A DNA stretch of 64,000 bases, taken from the NCBI GenBank assembly GCA_032586195.1, contig JAWHQP010000010.1, positions 1 to 64,000 on the forward strand, in the 5' to 3' direction. The notes beneath the pieces were generated by a model. It worked only from the letters and a program-made list of their open reading frames with translations. It did no database searches and was not told where the DNA came from. Below, in pieces: positions 27,076-35,572 of this stretch. Both the position numbers and the translations under genes were made by a program. This DNA is from JAWHQP01 sp032586195 (GTDB lineage: Bacteria; Pseudomonadota; Gammaproteobacteria; Enterobacterales; Pasteurellaceae). Each line of letters opens with the position of its first letter. The first letter of the stretch is position 1.

Positions 27076-27105
27076 ACCGCACTTTTAAAGTGCGGTTAAT
27101 TTTTC
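27076..27105 (+). terminator. Terminator made of two inverted USS copies
   Basis: ACCGCACTT (27076-27084) and AAGTGCGGT (27088-27096) form a palindrome with a 10-bp stem, followed by TAATTTTT. It lies between the DcuC-family gene and the amidohydrolase gene, so it probably reduces transcription into the latter. Confidence 0.85.
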
Positions 27106-27128
27106 CATCATTTTATAGGAGTCAAAAT

Positions 27129-28397
27129 ATGCATCTTGATTTGAATCAACTGATCCAATGGCGCCGTGAATTTCATCGTTTTCCTGAAATCGGCTGGAGC
27201 GAGTTTTGGACCACCAGCCGAATAGCCGATTATTTAGAATCTATGGGATTCAATATCTTATTGGGTAAACAAATTATCAATGAAGACTTTGTTCGCGGTC
27301 GCAAACAAGCCGTCGTGGAAAAAGGCTTTAGCGCAGCAATCTCATATGGCGCCAACCCAAAATGGTTGGATAAAATGGAATACTATACGGGCTGCGTTGC
27401 GGTTTTCGACACGGGTAGAGCGGGAAAAACCGTCGCATTACGCTTTGATATTGATTGTGTAAATGTCAGTGAAACCAAAAATGCCGCACATATTCCCAAC
27501 CAACTTGGTTTTGCTTCAATCAATGATGGGTTAATGCACGCTTGCGGGCATGATGCGCATATCACTATCGGCTTAGGCACGGCACTATGGATTTCTCAAA
27601 ATAAAGAGAAATTAAGCGGTAAAATTAAAATTGTGTTTCAGCCCGCCGAAGAAGGTGTACGAGGTGCCGCCGCTATTGCCGCCAGTGGAATTATTGATGA
27701 TGCAGATTATTTTGCCGGTTCGCATATTAGTTTTTGTGCCAACAGCGGTACGGTAATTCCGAATCCTAAAAATTTCCTATCCACGACTAAAATTGATATT
27801 CGCTATCAGGGTAAAGCTGCTCATGCCGGCGCAGCGCCGCATTTAGGACGAAATGCCTTATTGGCGGCGGCGCATGCCGTCACCCAACTACATGGCATTG
27901 CCCGTCACGGCGAAGGCATGACACGTATTAACGTAGGCATACTAAAAGCCGGCGAAGGGCGTAATGTTATTCCATCAAGCGCAGAAATTCAGCTTGAAGT
28001 ACGTGGTGAAAACAAATCTATTAACCAATACATGACCGAGCAGGTTATGCAAATTGCCAAAGGTATCGCCGTAAGCTTTGACGTAGATTATGAAACGGAA
28101 ATCGTGGGTGAAGCCGTTGATATGAATAATGATCCTGAACTGGTGGAATTAGTCACAGAAATCGCGTCACAACAACCCCAAATCCAAAACGCGAAAGCGG
28201 AATATTTATTTAACGCCAGCGAAGACGCCACGATTCTAGGCAGACGCGTTCAAGATCACGGCGGTAAAGCCATTTATTTTATTATTGGAGCAGATCGTAC
28301 CGCCGGACACCACCAGGCAGAATTTGATTTTGACGAAAACCAGCTCCTGACCGGTGTAAATATTTATACGGGTTTGCTTCAACGCCTACTCAGCTAA
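27129..28397 (+). CDS. M20-family amidohydrolase (AbgA-like)
   Basis: The 422-residue metallohydrolase has the M20D pattern: RREFHRFPEIGWSEFWTT near the N-terminus, metal ligands in MHACGHDAHITIGLG and the FQPAEEGVRGAA segment with the catalytic Glu pair, then the dimerisation domain and a C-terminal GADRTAGHHQAEFDFDE with the last His ligand. Similar proteins hydrolyse aminobenzoyl-glutamate or other N-acyl amino acids. The start at 27129 follows TAGGAG; an upstream ATG lacks one. Confidence 0.87.
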   Translation: MHLDLNQLIQWRREFHRFPEIGWSEFWTTSRIADYLESMGFNILLGKQIINEDFVRGRKQAVVEKGFSAAISYGANPKWLDKMEYYTGCVAVFDTGRAGKTVALRFDIDCVNVSETKNAAHIPNQLGFASINDGLMHACGHDAHITIGLGTALWISQNKEKLSGKIKIVFQPAEEGVRGAAAIAASGIIDDADYFAGSHISFCANSGTVIPNPKNFLSTTKIDIRYQGKAAHAGAAPHLGRNALLAAAHAVTQLHGIARHGEGMTRINVGILKAGEGRNVIPSSAEIQLEVRGENKSINQYMTEQVMQIAKGIAVSFDVDYETEIVGEAVDMNNDPELVELVTEIASQQPQIQNAKAEYLFNASEDATILGRRVQDHGGKAIYFIIGADRTAGHHQAEFDFDENQLLTGVNIYTGLLQRLLS

Positions 28398-28413
28398 AAA
28401 TCGAATTTATGAC

Positions 28414-28422
28414 ACCGCACTT
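28414..28422 (-). repeat. DNA uptake signal (USS)
   Basis: Exact ACCGCACTT between the convergent amidohydrolase gene and purC. No inverted partner is close by. Confidence 0.85.
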
Positions 28423-28457
28423 ACTCGCCACGACGGTATTTTCTTGCCAACTCATTT

Positions 28458-29318
28458 TTATTTTGTCAGCAAATCCAACGCTTCTTGATATTTGGCGACG
28501 GTTTTGGCAATCACGTCCGCGGGCACTTTGGGAGCCGGCGCTTTTTTGTTCCAGCCGCTTTGCTCCAGCCAGTCACGCACGAATTGTTTGTCGAAAGACG
28601 GCGGATTAGTGCCCTCTTTGTAGGTATCCACCGACCAGAAACGGCTTGAATCCGGCGTTAACACTTCGTCCATTAAGGTAAGCGTGCCGTTTTCATCCAA
28701 ACCGAATTCAAATTTGGTGTCGCAGATAATAATGCCTTTGGTTAAAGCATAAGCGGCGGCTTCTTTATATAAGGCGATGGCGGCGGCACGCACTTTGGCG
28801 GCAAGTTCCGCTCCTATTTTTTGTTCGCACTGTGCATAGGAAATATTAATATCGTGATCGCCCACGTCTTCTTTGCTGGACGGAGTGAAAATCGGTTCCG
28901 GCAATTTGCTCGCTTCCACTAAGCCTTCGGGCAATTTCAACCCGCAAATGGTGCCGGTTTGTTCGTAATCTTTTAAGCCGCTGCCGGTGAGATAGCCGCG
29001 TACGATGGATTCAATTTTAATCGGCGTTAAGCGCTTGCACACCACGGCGCGATCTTTGATTAAATCCGCTTCCGCTTTCGGCAGCACGTCATACACGCTA
29101 TCGCCGGTGAAATGATTCGGCATGATATGCGCCAATTTATTAAACCAGAAATTGGAAATTTGAGTGAGAATTTCTCCCTTGCGGGGAATCGGATCGTCTA
29201 AAATCACGTCAAACGCCGAGAGCCGATCACTCGCCACCATCAGCATGCGTTTATCATCAATTTCGTACAGATCGCGCACTTTACCCGAATAGATTTTCTT
29301 AAGACTCAGTTCAGCCAT
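28458..29318 (-). CDS. purC: SAICAR synthetase
   Basis: Condenses CAIR with aspartate in purine synthesis. The 286 residues include KIYSGKVRDLYEID, SDRLSAFDVILDDPIPRKG, SIVRGYLTGSGLKDYEQTG and DEVLTPDSSRFW. It is longer than the E. coli enzyme (237) and belongs to the longer form found in some Pasteurellaceae and in eukaryotes. A PurR-like box lies 49-64 bases upstream. Confidence 0.95.
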   Translation of the reverse strand: MAELSLKKIYSGKVRDLYEIDDKRMLMVASDRLSAFDVILDDPIPRKGEILTQISNFWFNKLAHIMPNHFTGDSVYDVLPKAEADLIKDRAVVCKRLTPIKIESIVRGYLTGSGLKDYEQTGTICGLKLPEGLVEASKLPEPIFTPSSKEDVGDHDINISYAQCEQKIGAELAAKVRAAAIALYKEAAAYALTKGIIICDTKFEFGLDENGTLTLMDEVLTPDSSRFWSVDTYKEGTNPPSFDKQFVRDWLEQSGWNKKAPAPKVPADVIAKTVAKYQEALDLLTK

Positions 29319-29366
29319 GTTGTTGCCCTTGCATTGAATAGATTACGGGGCGAATTATAACGCAAA

Positions 29367-29382
29367 TAGCAAACGATTGCAT
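29367..29382. promoter_or_regulatory. Probable PurR operator upstream of purC
   Basis: TAGCAAACGATTGCAT matches the PurR consensus ANGCAANCGNTTNCNT at 10 of 11 fixed positions, differing only in the first base. It sits just upstream of the purC start. Confidence 0.72.
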
Positions 29383-29397
29383 AGCATAATTATCGCA

Positions 29398-29406
29398 AAG
29401 TGCGGT
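29398..29406 (+). repeat. DNA uptake signal (USS), extended form
   Basis: Exact AAGTGCGGT followed by GCTGTTTCAGC and GAGTTTTT, in the purC/prfC divergent region. Confidence 0.86.
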
Positions 29407-29512
29407 GCTGTTTCAGCGAGTTTTTAAAGATAAAATTCAAGGTTGCACCGAAGGCAAAGATCGGGGAAAATACGCCGATTTAAATTTATATTAACCGATT
29501 GAACAAACGAAC

Positions 29513-31102
29513 ATGTCATTAAACGATTATCCACAACAAGTGAACAAACGCCGTACCTTCGCGATTATCTCCCACCCCGACGCGGGTAAAACCACCATCA
29601 CCGAAAAGGTGCTGCTGTACGGCAATGCTATTCAGACCGCGGGTTCCGTGAAAGGCAAAGGCTCCACCGCTCATGCCAAATCGGACTGGATGGAAATGGA
29701 AAAGCAACGTGGAATTTCCATTACCACCTCGGTCATGCAGTTTCCTTACAACCAATGTCTGGTGAATCTGCTTGACACCCCGGGACATGAGGACTTCTCG
29801 GAAGATACTTACCGCACCCTCACCGCAGTGGATAGCTGCTTGATGGTCATCGACGCCGCAAAAGGGGTGGAAGAACGCACGATTAAATTGATGGAAGTCA
29901 CCCGTTTGCGTGACACACCGATCATCACTTTTATGAATAAACTCGACCGCGATATTCGTGATCCAATGGAGCTGCTGGATGAAGTGGAAAGCGTGTTGAA
30001 AATCCATTGTGCGCCGATTACCTGGCCTATCGGCTGCGGCAAATTGTTTAAGGGTGTGTATCATTTATACAAAGACGAAACCTATTTATATCAAACCGGG
30101 CAAGGCCATAGAATTCAAGAAGTGCGCATCGTCAAAGGGTTAAATAATCCTGAGCTGGACACGGCGGTAGGCGACGATTTAGCCCGACAATTACGCGATG
30201 AACTTGAGTTGGTGCAAGGAGCATCCAACGAATTCGATCATAAACTCTTTTTGACAGGCGAATTAACCCCGGTATTTTTCGGTACCGCACTGGGCAATTT
30301 CGGCGTGGATCACTTCCTTGACGGCTTAACCGAATGGGCACCTGCTCCGCAAGCCCGCCGGGCGGACAACCGTTTGGTTGAGGCCTGCGAAGACAAGCTC
30401 ACCGGTTTTGTCTTCAAAATCCAAGCCAATATGGATCCGAAACATCGCGACCGCGTGGCGTTTATGCGTATCGTATCCGGCAAATACGAAAAGGGTATGA
30501 AACTTCGCCACGTACGTATCGGCAAGGATGTGGTGATTTCCGATGCGCTGACCTTTATGGCAGGTGATCGCACCCATGCGGAAGAGGCTTACGCGGGTGA
30601 TATCATCGGCTTGCACAATCACGGCACCATCCAAATCGGCGACACTTTCACCCAAGGGGAAGATTTGAAATTCACCGGTATTCCGAACTTCGCTCCGGAA
30701 CTGTTCCGCCGCATCCGCCTGAAAGATCCGTTAAAACAAAAGCAACTGCTAAAAGGCCTGGTTCAGTTATCGGAGGAAGGGGCAGTGCAGGTGTTCCGAC
30801 CGCTGATCAACAATGATCTGATCGTGGGAGCCGTGGGTGTGCTGCAATTTGACGTGGTGGTTTCCCGTCTGAAAACCGAATACAATGTTGAAGCGATATA
30901 CGAGAACGTAAATGTCGCGACAGCCCGCTGGGTGGAATGCAAAGATATGAAAAAATTTGAAGAATTTAAACGCAAAAACGAACAGCATCTCGCTCTTGAC
31001 GGCGGCGATAATCTGACTTATATCGCGCCAACCATGGTGAACCTCAATCTGGCGACCGAGCGCTACCCGGATATTGAATTCTTTAAAACCCGCGAGCATT
31101 AA
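29513..31102 (+). CDS. prfC: Peptide chain release factor 3
   Basis: A GTPase that recycles RF1/RF2 after termination. The 529 residues are typical. G motifs are visible: ISHPDAGKTTITEKVLLYG (about 19-37), the switch segment WMEMEKQRGISITTS, LLDTPGHEDFSEDTYR and FMNKLDRDIRDP. EF-G-like domains II and III follow. The ribosome site before this ATG is weak, but the family start agrees. Confidence 0.97.
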   Translation: MSLNDYPQQVNKRRTFAIISHPDAGKTTITEKVLLYGNAIQTAGSVKGKGSTAHAKSDWMEMEKQRGISITTSVMQFPYNQCLVNLLDTPGHEDFSEDTYRTLTAVDSCLMVIDAAKGVEERTIKLMEVTRLRDTPIITFMNKLDRDIRDPMELLDEVESVLKIHCAPITWPIGCGKLFKGVYHLYKDETYLYQTGQGHRIQEVRIVKGLNNPELDTAVGDDLARQLRDELELVQGASNEFDHKLFLTGELTPVFFGTALGNFGVDHFLDGLTEWAPAPQARRADNRLVEACEDKLTGFVFKIQANMDPKHRDRVAFMRIVSGKYEKGMKLRHVRIGKDVVISDALTFMAGDRTHAEEAYAGDIIGLHNHGTIQIGDTFTQGEDLKFTGIPNFAPELFRRIRLKDPLKQKQLLKGLVQLSEEGAVQVFRPLINNDLIVGAVGVLQFDVVVSRLKTEYNVEAIYENVNVATARWVECKDMKKFEEFKRKNEQHLALDGGDNLTYIAPTMVNLNLATERYPDIEFFKTREH

Positions 31103-31109
31103 CGGCTTG

Positions 31110-31203
31110 AAGTGCGGTGTTAAAAAGCCTTGTTTTTGAACGTTAATCTTATCTGCATTAAAACAGATTATGAATAAAAAATCCGTTTTTTAACACCGCA
31201 CTT
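31110..31203 (+). terminator. Inverted USS pair downstream of prfC
   Basis: AAGTGCGGTGTTAAAAA (31110-31126) is repeated in inverted form as TTTTTAACACCGCACTT ending at 31203, separated by about 60 bases. The 17-bp stem with a long loop may serve as terminator. Both ends contain exact USS cores. Confidence 0.65.
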
Positions 31204-31276
31204 TGTGCTTATCACGTATCTCTTTCCATTCAATCAGCTACCTCAAACGTGCCAAAAATTAACCTTTTTTAGGTAA

Positions 31277-31298
31277 TTCATGACATAGATCACAAATT
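31277..31298. promoter_or_regulatory. Possible CRP-like site upstream of arcA
   Basis: CATGACATAGATCACA matches the right half TCACA exactly and the left half poorly. It lies about 100 bases before the arcA start. Low-confidence call. Confidence 0.3.
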
Positions 31299-31397
31299 TT
31301 TATTAAAAACTACAATTATCTGTTGTTACAGGATTGTTGCAACTATAAAATATCTCTTAATTGTATTTTCAGGATATTTAAATTTGTAAGGACATTT

Positions 31398-32108
31398 ATG
31401 CTTGCACCACAAATCCTCATCGTCGAAGACGAACCCATTACTCGAAATACGTTAAAAAGTATTTTTGAAGCTGAAGGCTATGATGTATTTGAAGCCACCG
31501 ATGGTACGCAAATGCATCAGATCATTTCCTCACAAGAAATTCATCTTGTGATTATGGACATCAATTTACCCGGCAAAAACGGTTTGATGCTGGCGCGTGA
31601 GCTGCGTGAAAAAGCCAATGTAGCCCTCATGTTTTTAACAGGCCGTGATAATGAAGTAGATAAAATTCTTGGTCTGGAAATCGGCGCCGATGACTATATC
31701 ACGAAGCCGTTTAACCCTCGCGAGCTGGCGATTCGGGCACGCAATTTGCTTCATCGTACCATGAATGAAATGAACAAATCTGCTCAACAGCACGTTGAAG
31801 CATATCACTTCAACGGCTGGACGCTGGATATCAACAAACGGGCATTAATCAATCCTGATCAGGTGGAATACAAGCTGCCGCGCAGCGAATTCCGGGCGAT
31901 GCTGCATTTCTGCGAAAATCCGGGAAAAATTCAAACCCGTGAAGATTTGCTGAAAAAAATGACGGGCCGGGATTTAAAACCACAGGATCGTACCGTTGAC
32001 GTAACCATCCGCCGCATCCGCAAACATTTTGAAGATCATCCCGATACGCCGGAAATCATCGCCACTATTCACGGTGAAGGCTATCGTTTCTGCGGTGAAA
32101 TCGAATAA
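31398..32108 (+). CDS. arcA: Aerobic respiration control response regulator ArcA
   Basis: The 236-residue OmpR-type regulator has a receiver domain with acidic pocket (VEDEP, about 9-13), phospho-acceptor Asp54 (VIMDINLPG) and conserved Lys103 (DDYITKPF), and a winged-helix domain ending in DVTIRRIRKHFEDHPDTPEI. It represses aerobic TCA and respiratory genes when ArcB signals low oxygen. Start at 31398 chosen for TAAGGA; an in-frame ATG 75 bases earlier lacks family homology. Confidence 0.96.
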   Translation: MLAPQILIVEDEPITRNTLKSIFEAEGYDVFEATDGTQMHQIISSQEIHLVIMDINLPGKNGLMLARELREKANVALMFLTGRDNEVDKILGLEIGADDYITKPFNPRELAIRARNLLHRTMNEMNKSAQQHVEAYHFNGWTLDINKRALINPDQVEYKLPRSEFRAMLHFCENPGKIQTREDLLKKMTGRDLKPQDRTVDVTIRRIRKHFEDHPDTPEIIATIHGEGYRFCGEIE

Positions 32109-32111
32109 CAT

Positions 32112-32142
32112 AAAAAGAGCGGTTTTCAACACCGCTCTTTTT
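32112..32142 (+). terminator. Terminator after arcA
   Basis: AAAAAGAGCGGT (32112-32123) pairs with ACCGCTCTTTTT (32131-32142) around TTTCAAC. A classic intrinsic terminator. Confidence 0.9.
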
Positions 32143-32325
32143 GTTCCATGAATTATATCAGGAGTTATCTCGACGCTGATTACATCCATTGGTGATACGC
32201 TTTGTCACCCTTCTCAAAATATTTATAATCAACAATCTTTACCCTTTCGTTATTTGTGTAATAAGCCAATATTCGGTACAATCAGCACCATTCGTTAGAG
32301 ACATATCAATAAAAAACAATTCAAT

Positions 32326-32808
32326 ATGACAAAGAAAAAAGTAAAATCCGGTTCAAATACCATTGCCTTAAATAAACGCGCCCGTCACGACTACTTTATC
32401 GAAGATGAAATTGAAGCAGGTCTTGCCTTGCAGGGCTGGGAGGTGAAATCCATGCGTGCCGGTAAGGCTAATATCAGCGATAGCTATGTCACGTTCAGCA
32501 ACGGTGAGGCGTTTCTGTTCGGAGCCACTATTCAGCCGTTAAGTGTAGCCTCCAGCCATGTTGTATGCGACCCGACCCGTACCCGCAAGCTGCTGCTGAA
32601 TCGGAAAGAATTGTCCTCTCTATTCGGCAAGGCAAATCGTGACGGCTATACCGTGGTTGCCCTCTCACTTTACTGGAAACAGGCGTGGGCGAAGCTTAAA
32701 ATCGGTTTAGCCAAAGGTAAGCAGCAACACGATAAACGCAACGATATTAAAGATCGCGAATGGAAATTACAAAAAGAACGGATTATGAAAAATGCCCGTA
32801 ATGGCTAA
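32326..32808 (+). CDS. smpB: SsrA-binding protein SmpB
   Basis: Delivers tmRNA to stalled ribosomes. The 160 residues contain NKRARHDYFIEDEIEAGLALQGWEVKS, the RKLLLNRKEL segment and a basic C-terminal tail KDREWKLQKERIMKNARNG. tmRNA itself is not in the window. Its ribosome site is weak. The gene is preceded by the arcA terminator, so it is transcribed alone. Confidence 0.96.
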   Translation: MTKKKVKSGSNTIALNKRARHDYFIEDEIEAGLALQGWEVKSMRAGKANISDSYVTFSNGEAFLFGATIQPLSVASSHVVCDPTRTRKLLLNRKELSSLFGKANRDGYTVVALSLYWKQAWAKLKIGLAKGKQQHDKRNDIKDREWKLQKERIMKNARNG

Positions 32809-32983
32809 GCGGTACCCGATATTCTCAGCAGTTCCGTTTCGTTAGCGTACAAAATCCTATAACTTACTAAGATCACAAGGTTTCTTCTTATTTTGATTAA
32901 TCTGACCTCTCGCGTCATCTAATGACGACACGGCAACTCAAGTTTGGGTTGCATAACTTCAAATTCAATCTTTTTAGTTAAAA

Positions 32984-33018
32984 ATAAAAAAGCCCCAGCA
33001 TTATTGCTCGGGCTTTTA
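32984..33018 (-). terminator. Terminator after the porin gene
   Basis: On the minus strand CTAAAAGCCCGAGCA pairs, with a G-G bulge, with TGCTGGGGCTTTTTTA and runs into a T-rich tail. It ends the porin transcript. Confidence 0.85.
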
Positions 33019-33040
33019 GGAAAATTAACTTTCTTTGAAA

Positions 33041-34135
33041 TTAGAAGTGGACACGTAAACCCACACCGAATACGTTGTCTTTATCGTCATTAGACTGATA
33101 ATCCGCGGCGTATTTAGTACGTATGTGAGTATATTCTACGTATGGCACTACGTTTTTGTTGAATCTGTAGTCGATACCAACGGTGTAGTAGTTACGAATT
33201 GCTGCCGTATAATCTTCGCTTGATTGTTTAGCATCCAAACGCTGCCATTGGAAGTACGCGCGAGATTCAGGAATAACACGGTAACCGGCATCTAACAAGA
33301 TGTAGTTACCTTTGGTTTTGCCTGTAAGAGCCAAGTCTTCAACTAATTCTCCACGACCTATATAACCGCTACCTACATCGGTATTACGATAGTTTACATA
33401 GCTGACCGCAATATCAGCCGGGCCATACACATAACCTAAATGTGCACCCCATTGGGTATTTTTCATACCAGTTGCAGTACCTAAACCTTCATAGCGTTCT
33501 TGAGTATAAAGCAATGCGGCACTTAAAGATTGTTCCTGATCGATATCATAATTATAGAACAATACTCCACTATAACCGTTCTTATAGTCACCGTACGCTG
33601 CGTTGTTCTTATCCGGATTACCGAATAAATAATCTAAGCCGAAAGAGAAACCGTTCCATTCGGCTGAACGGAATTTCACTGATTTATCAGAACGGGTTGT
33701 CAACGGGCTGGCAGACGCAGACATATAGTATGCTGAGTCATTTAAGAAATCATCCGCATTGATGGTATGACGACCGAAGCTTAAAGCACCTACGTCTTTA
33801 GCTGCAAAACCAACGAATAATTCACGGGTTGTCGGATCACCCCAAGTACTCTTAGAACCTGCCTGTTTGTTTTTGGCCGAATCTTTTTCAAAACGTAATT
33901 GATAACCAGCAAATGCGGATAAACCATTACCTAAATCATGAGTCGCACGGATTTTCAAACGTGATCCGTCGTTAACCAAATCACCGCGTTGATCATCACT
34001 CATACGTCCCAAGTACATACGTAAAGAACCGGAAAGCTCAATTTTAGTGCCGTCTTGTTCGTAAACTGTGATTGCGCTTGCTGCTGAACTTGCAGCCATC
34101 GCCGCTACTGCTAATGCTACTAATGTCTTTTTCAT
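33041..34135 (-). CDS. General porin, OmpP2/OmpH type
   Basis: An outer-membrane trimeric porin. The 364 residues start with a Sec signal (MKKTLVALAVAAMAASSAASA, cleavage about residue 21), then the typical first strand ITVYEQDGTKIELSGSLRMYLG, alternating beta-strand pattern, and a terminal Phe in GVGLRVHF as the Bam signal. Length matches Pasteurella OmpH and Haemophilus P2. A strong promoter and near-consensus CRP site lie upstream. Confidence 0.93.
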   Translation of the reverse strand: MKKTLVALAVAAMAASSAASAITVYEQDGTKIELSGSLRMYLGRMSDDQRGDLVNDGSRLKIRATHDLGNGLSAFAGYQLRFEKDSAKNKQAGSKSTWGDPTTRELFVGFAAKDVGALSFGRHTINADDFLNDSAYYMSASASPLTTRSDKSVKFRSAEWNGFSFGLDYLFGNPDKNNAAYGDYKNGYSGVLFYNYDIDQEQSLSAALLYTQERYEGLGTATGMKNTQWGAHLGYVYGPADIAVSYVNYRNTDVGSGYIGRGELVEDLALTGKTKGNYILLDAGYRVIPESRAYFQWQRLDAKQSSEDYTAAIRNYYTVGIDYRFNKNVVPYVEYTHIRTKYAADYQSNDDKDNVFGVGLRVHF

Positions 34136-34224
34136 AATATAATTCCTTGTGAGAATTTTTGTTTATTATTTATTTGAACTTTCTGAAACCAGACATGTCC
34201 AAACTCGCTATTAAAGCGACTGAG

Positions 34225-34253
34225 ATCTTGCCAAAGAAAGAATCTTACGTCAA
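34225..34253 (-). promoter_or_regulatory. Probable sigma70 promoter of the porin gene
   Basis: On the minus strand TTGACG (34253-34248) and CAAGAT (34230-34225) are separated by exactly 17 bases. The predicted start near 34218 gives an 80-base leader. The CRP site is centred about 70 bases upstream of it, a class I activating position. Confidence 0.65.
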
Positions 34254-34276
34254 GCCTAAAACAATATTCGTATATA

Positions 34277-34298
34277 AAATGTGATTTAGATCACATTT
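34277..34298. promoter_or_regulatory. Near-perfect CRP-cAMP site upstream of the porin gene
   Basis: The 22-base site contains TGTGATTTAGATCACA with AAA and TTT flanks and differs from the ideal CRP palindrome at one central position only. It lies in the divergent porin/tehB region. Confidence 0.85.
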
Positions 34299-34542
34299 TT
34301 TCTTGCCTTCAAGTTTGCCACATATAAAACGTATTAAAATCAATACATTACCTATTCCATCAATTTTCATTTCAATTAAAATATTATCTTAATACCCCCT
34401 TTATTTTAGTTTTTCTAATTGAGCTTTTTTTAGCCATCCGCTCTAAAGATTGTACAAAAAACGTTCACTTGCATATTAGCGGCAAATACCATACTATATT
34501 TATCAACTAATTAACGATAAACAAAAAATTTGAGGTCAATAA

Positions 34543-35406
34543 ATGGAAAAGGAATTAATCTGCTACAAAAAAATGCCGGTTTGGACAAAGGATTCTCTGC
34601 CGAAAATGTTTCAGGAAAAACATAACACAAAGGCGGGAACATGGGGAAAATTAACGGTATTAAAGGGGAAACTAAAATTTTATCTTCTGACGGAGCAAGG
34701 AGATGTCGTAAGTGAACATATTTTTGCGGCGGGAGAAAATACGCCTTTTGTTGAACCTCAGCAATGGCATCGGGTTGAAGCGTTTTCTGACGATTTACAA
34801 TGTTATTTAGAGTTTTATTGCACGAAAGAAGATTATTTCAGCAAAAAATATAATATGACGGCGACGCATTCAGATGTGGTTGAAGCAATGCAATATATTT
34901 CGCCTTGTAAGGTATTGGATCTGGGCTGCGGACAAGGACGTAATTCGCTCTATCTCAGCCTGCGCGGATTTGATGTCAGCGCGAGAGATCACAATCCGCA
35001 AAGCCTGGCATTTCTCAACCAAACCGCAGAAAAAGAAAATCTTAAAATCAACACCGCGCTTTACGATATTAATGAAGCGCATCTTCGGGAAAACTATGAT
35101 TTTATTGTTTCAACTGTGGTATTTATGTTTTTGGAACGCCGTGCCGTGCCCGAAATTATCAAAAATATGCAGGCTCACACCAATGTCGGCGGTTATAATT
35201 TAATTGTTGCCGCCATGTCCACCGATGATGTGCCATGCCCGCTGCCGTTTTCATTCACCTTTGGCGAAAACGAGCTGAAAGACTATTACGCCGGCTGGCA
35301 ATTGATTAAATATAATGAAGATATGGGCGAGCTGCACAAAACCGATGAAAACGGCAATCGGATTAAAATGAAATTCGTCACCATGTTAGCGAAGAAAGTG
35401 AAGTAA
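34543..35406 (+). CDS. tehB: SAM-dependent methyltransferase TehB (tellurite resistance)
   Basis: The 287-residue protein equals the long Haemophilus TehB form: an N-terminal cupin-like DUF1971 domain (about 1-95, with WGKLTVLKGKLKFYLLT and EPQQWHRVEA) followed by a SAM-binding domain (VLDLGCGQGRNSLYLSLRG near 124-142). TehB detoxifies tellurite by methylation and in Haemophilus has been linked to oxidant resistance and haem use. GAGG precedes the ATG. Confidence 0.93.
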   Translation: MEKELICYKKMPVWTKDSLPKMFQEKHNTKAGTWGKLTVLKGKLKFYLLTEQGDVVSEHIFAAGENTPFVEPQQWHRVEAFSDDLQCYLEFYCTKEDYFSKKYNMTATHSDVVEAMQYISPCKVLDLGCGQGRNSLYLSLRGFDVSARDHNPQSLAFLNQTAEKENLKINTALYDINEAHLRENYDFIVSTVVFMFLERRAVPEIIKNMQAHTNVGGYNLIVAAMSTDDVPCPLPFSFTFGENELKDYYAGWQLIKYNEDMGELHKTDENGNRIKMKFVTMLAKKVK

Positions 35407-35434
35407 TTTCTAAGATATTCTTGTCAGCCTTCAC

Positions 35435-35562
35435 AAAGTGCGGTGCTGAAAAACGGAGTTTTTTCAATTTATTATTGGCTGTGTCAAACCAATGTTGAAA
35501 ATAGAGTGCAAGGCATAGTGCCTTGGCACCTTTGAAAACTTCATTTTTCAGCACCGCACTTT
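35435..35562. terminator. Inverted USS pair between tehB and nagK
   Basis: AAAGTGCGGTGCTGAAAAA (35435 onward) is repeated in perfect inverted form as TTTTTCAGCACCGCACTTT ending at 35562, separated by about 90 bases. Both cores are exact USS. It sits between two convergent genes and may terminate both. Confidence 0.7.
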
Positions 35563-35572
35563 TTCTCACAGG

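Noticed and set aside
29519..30064. Long reverse-strand frame (181 codons) inside prfC
   Set aside because: It is antisense to a highly conserved GTPase gene and has no recognisable product; a coding shadow.
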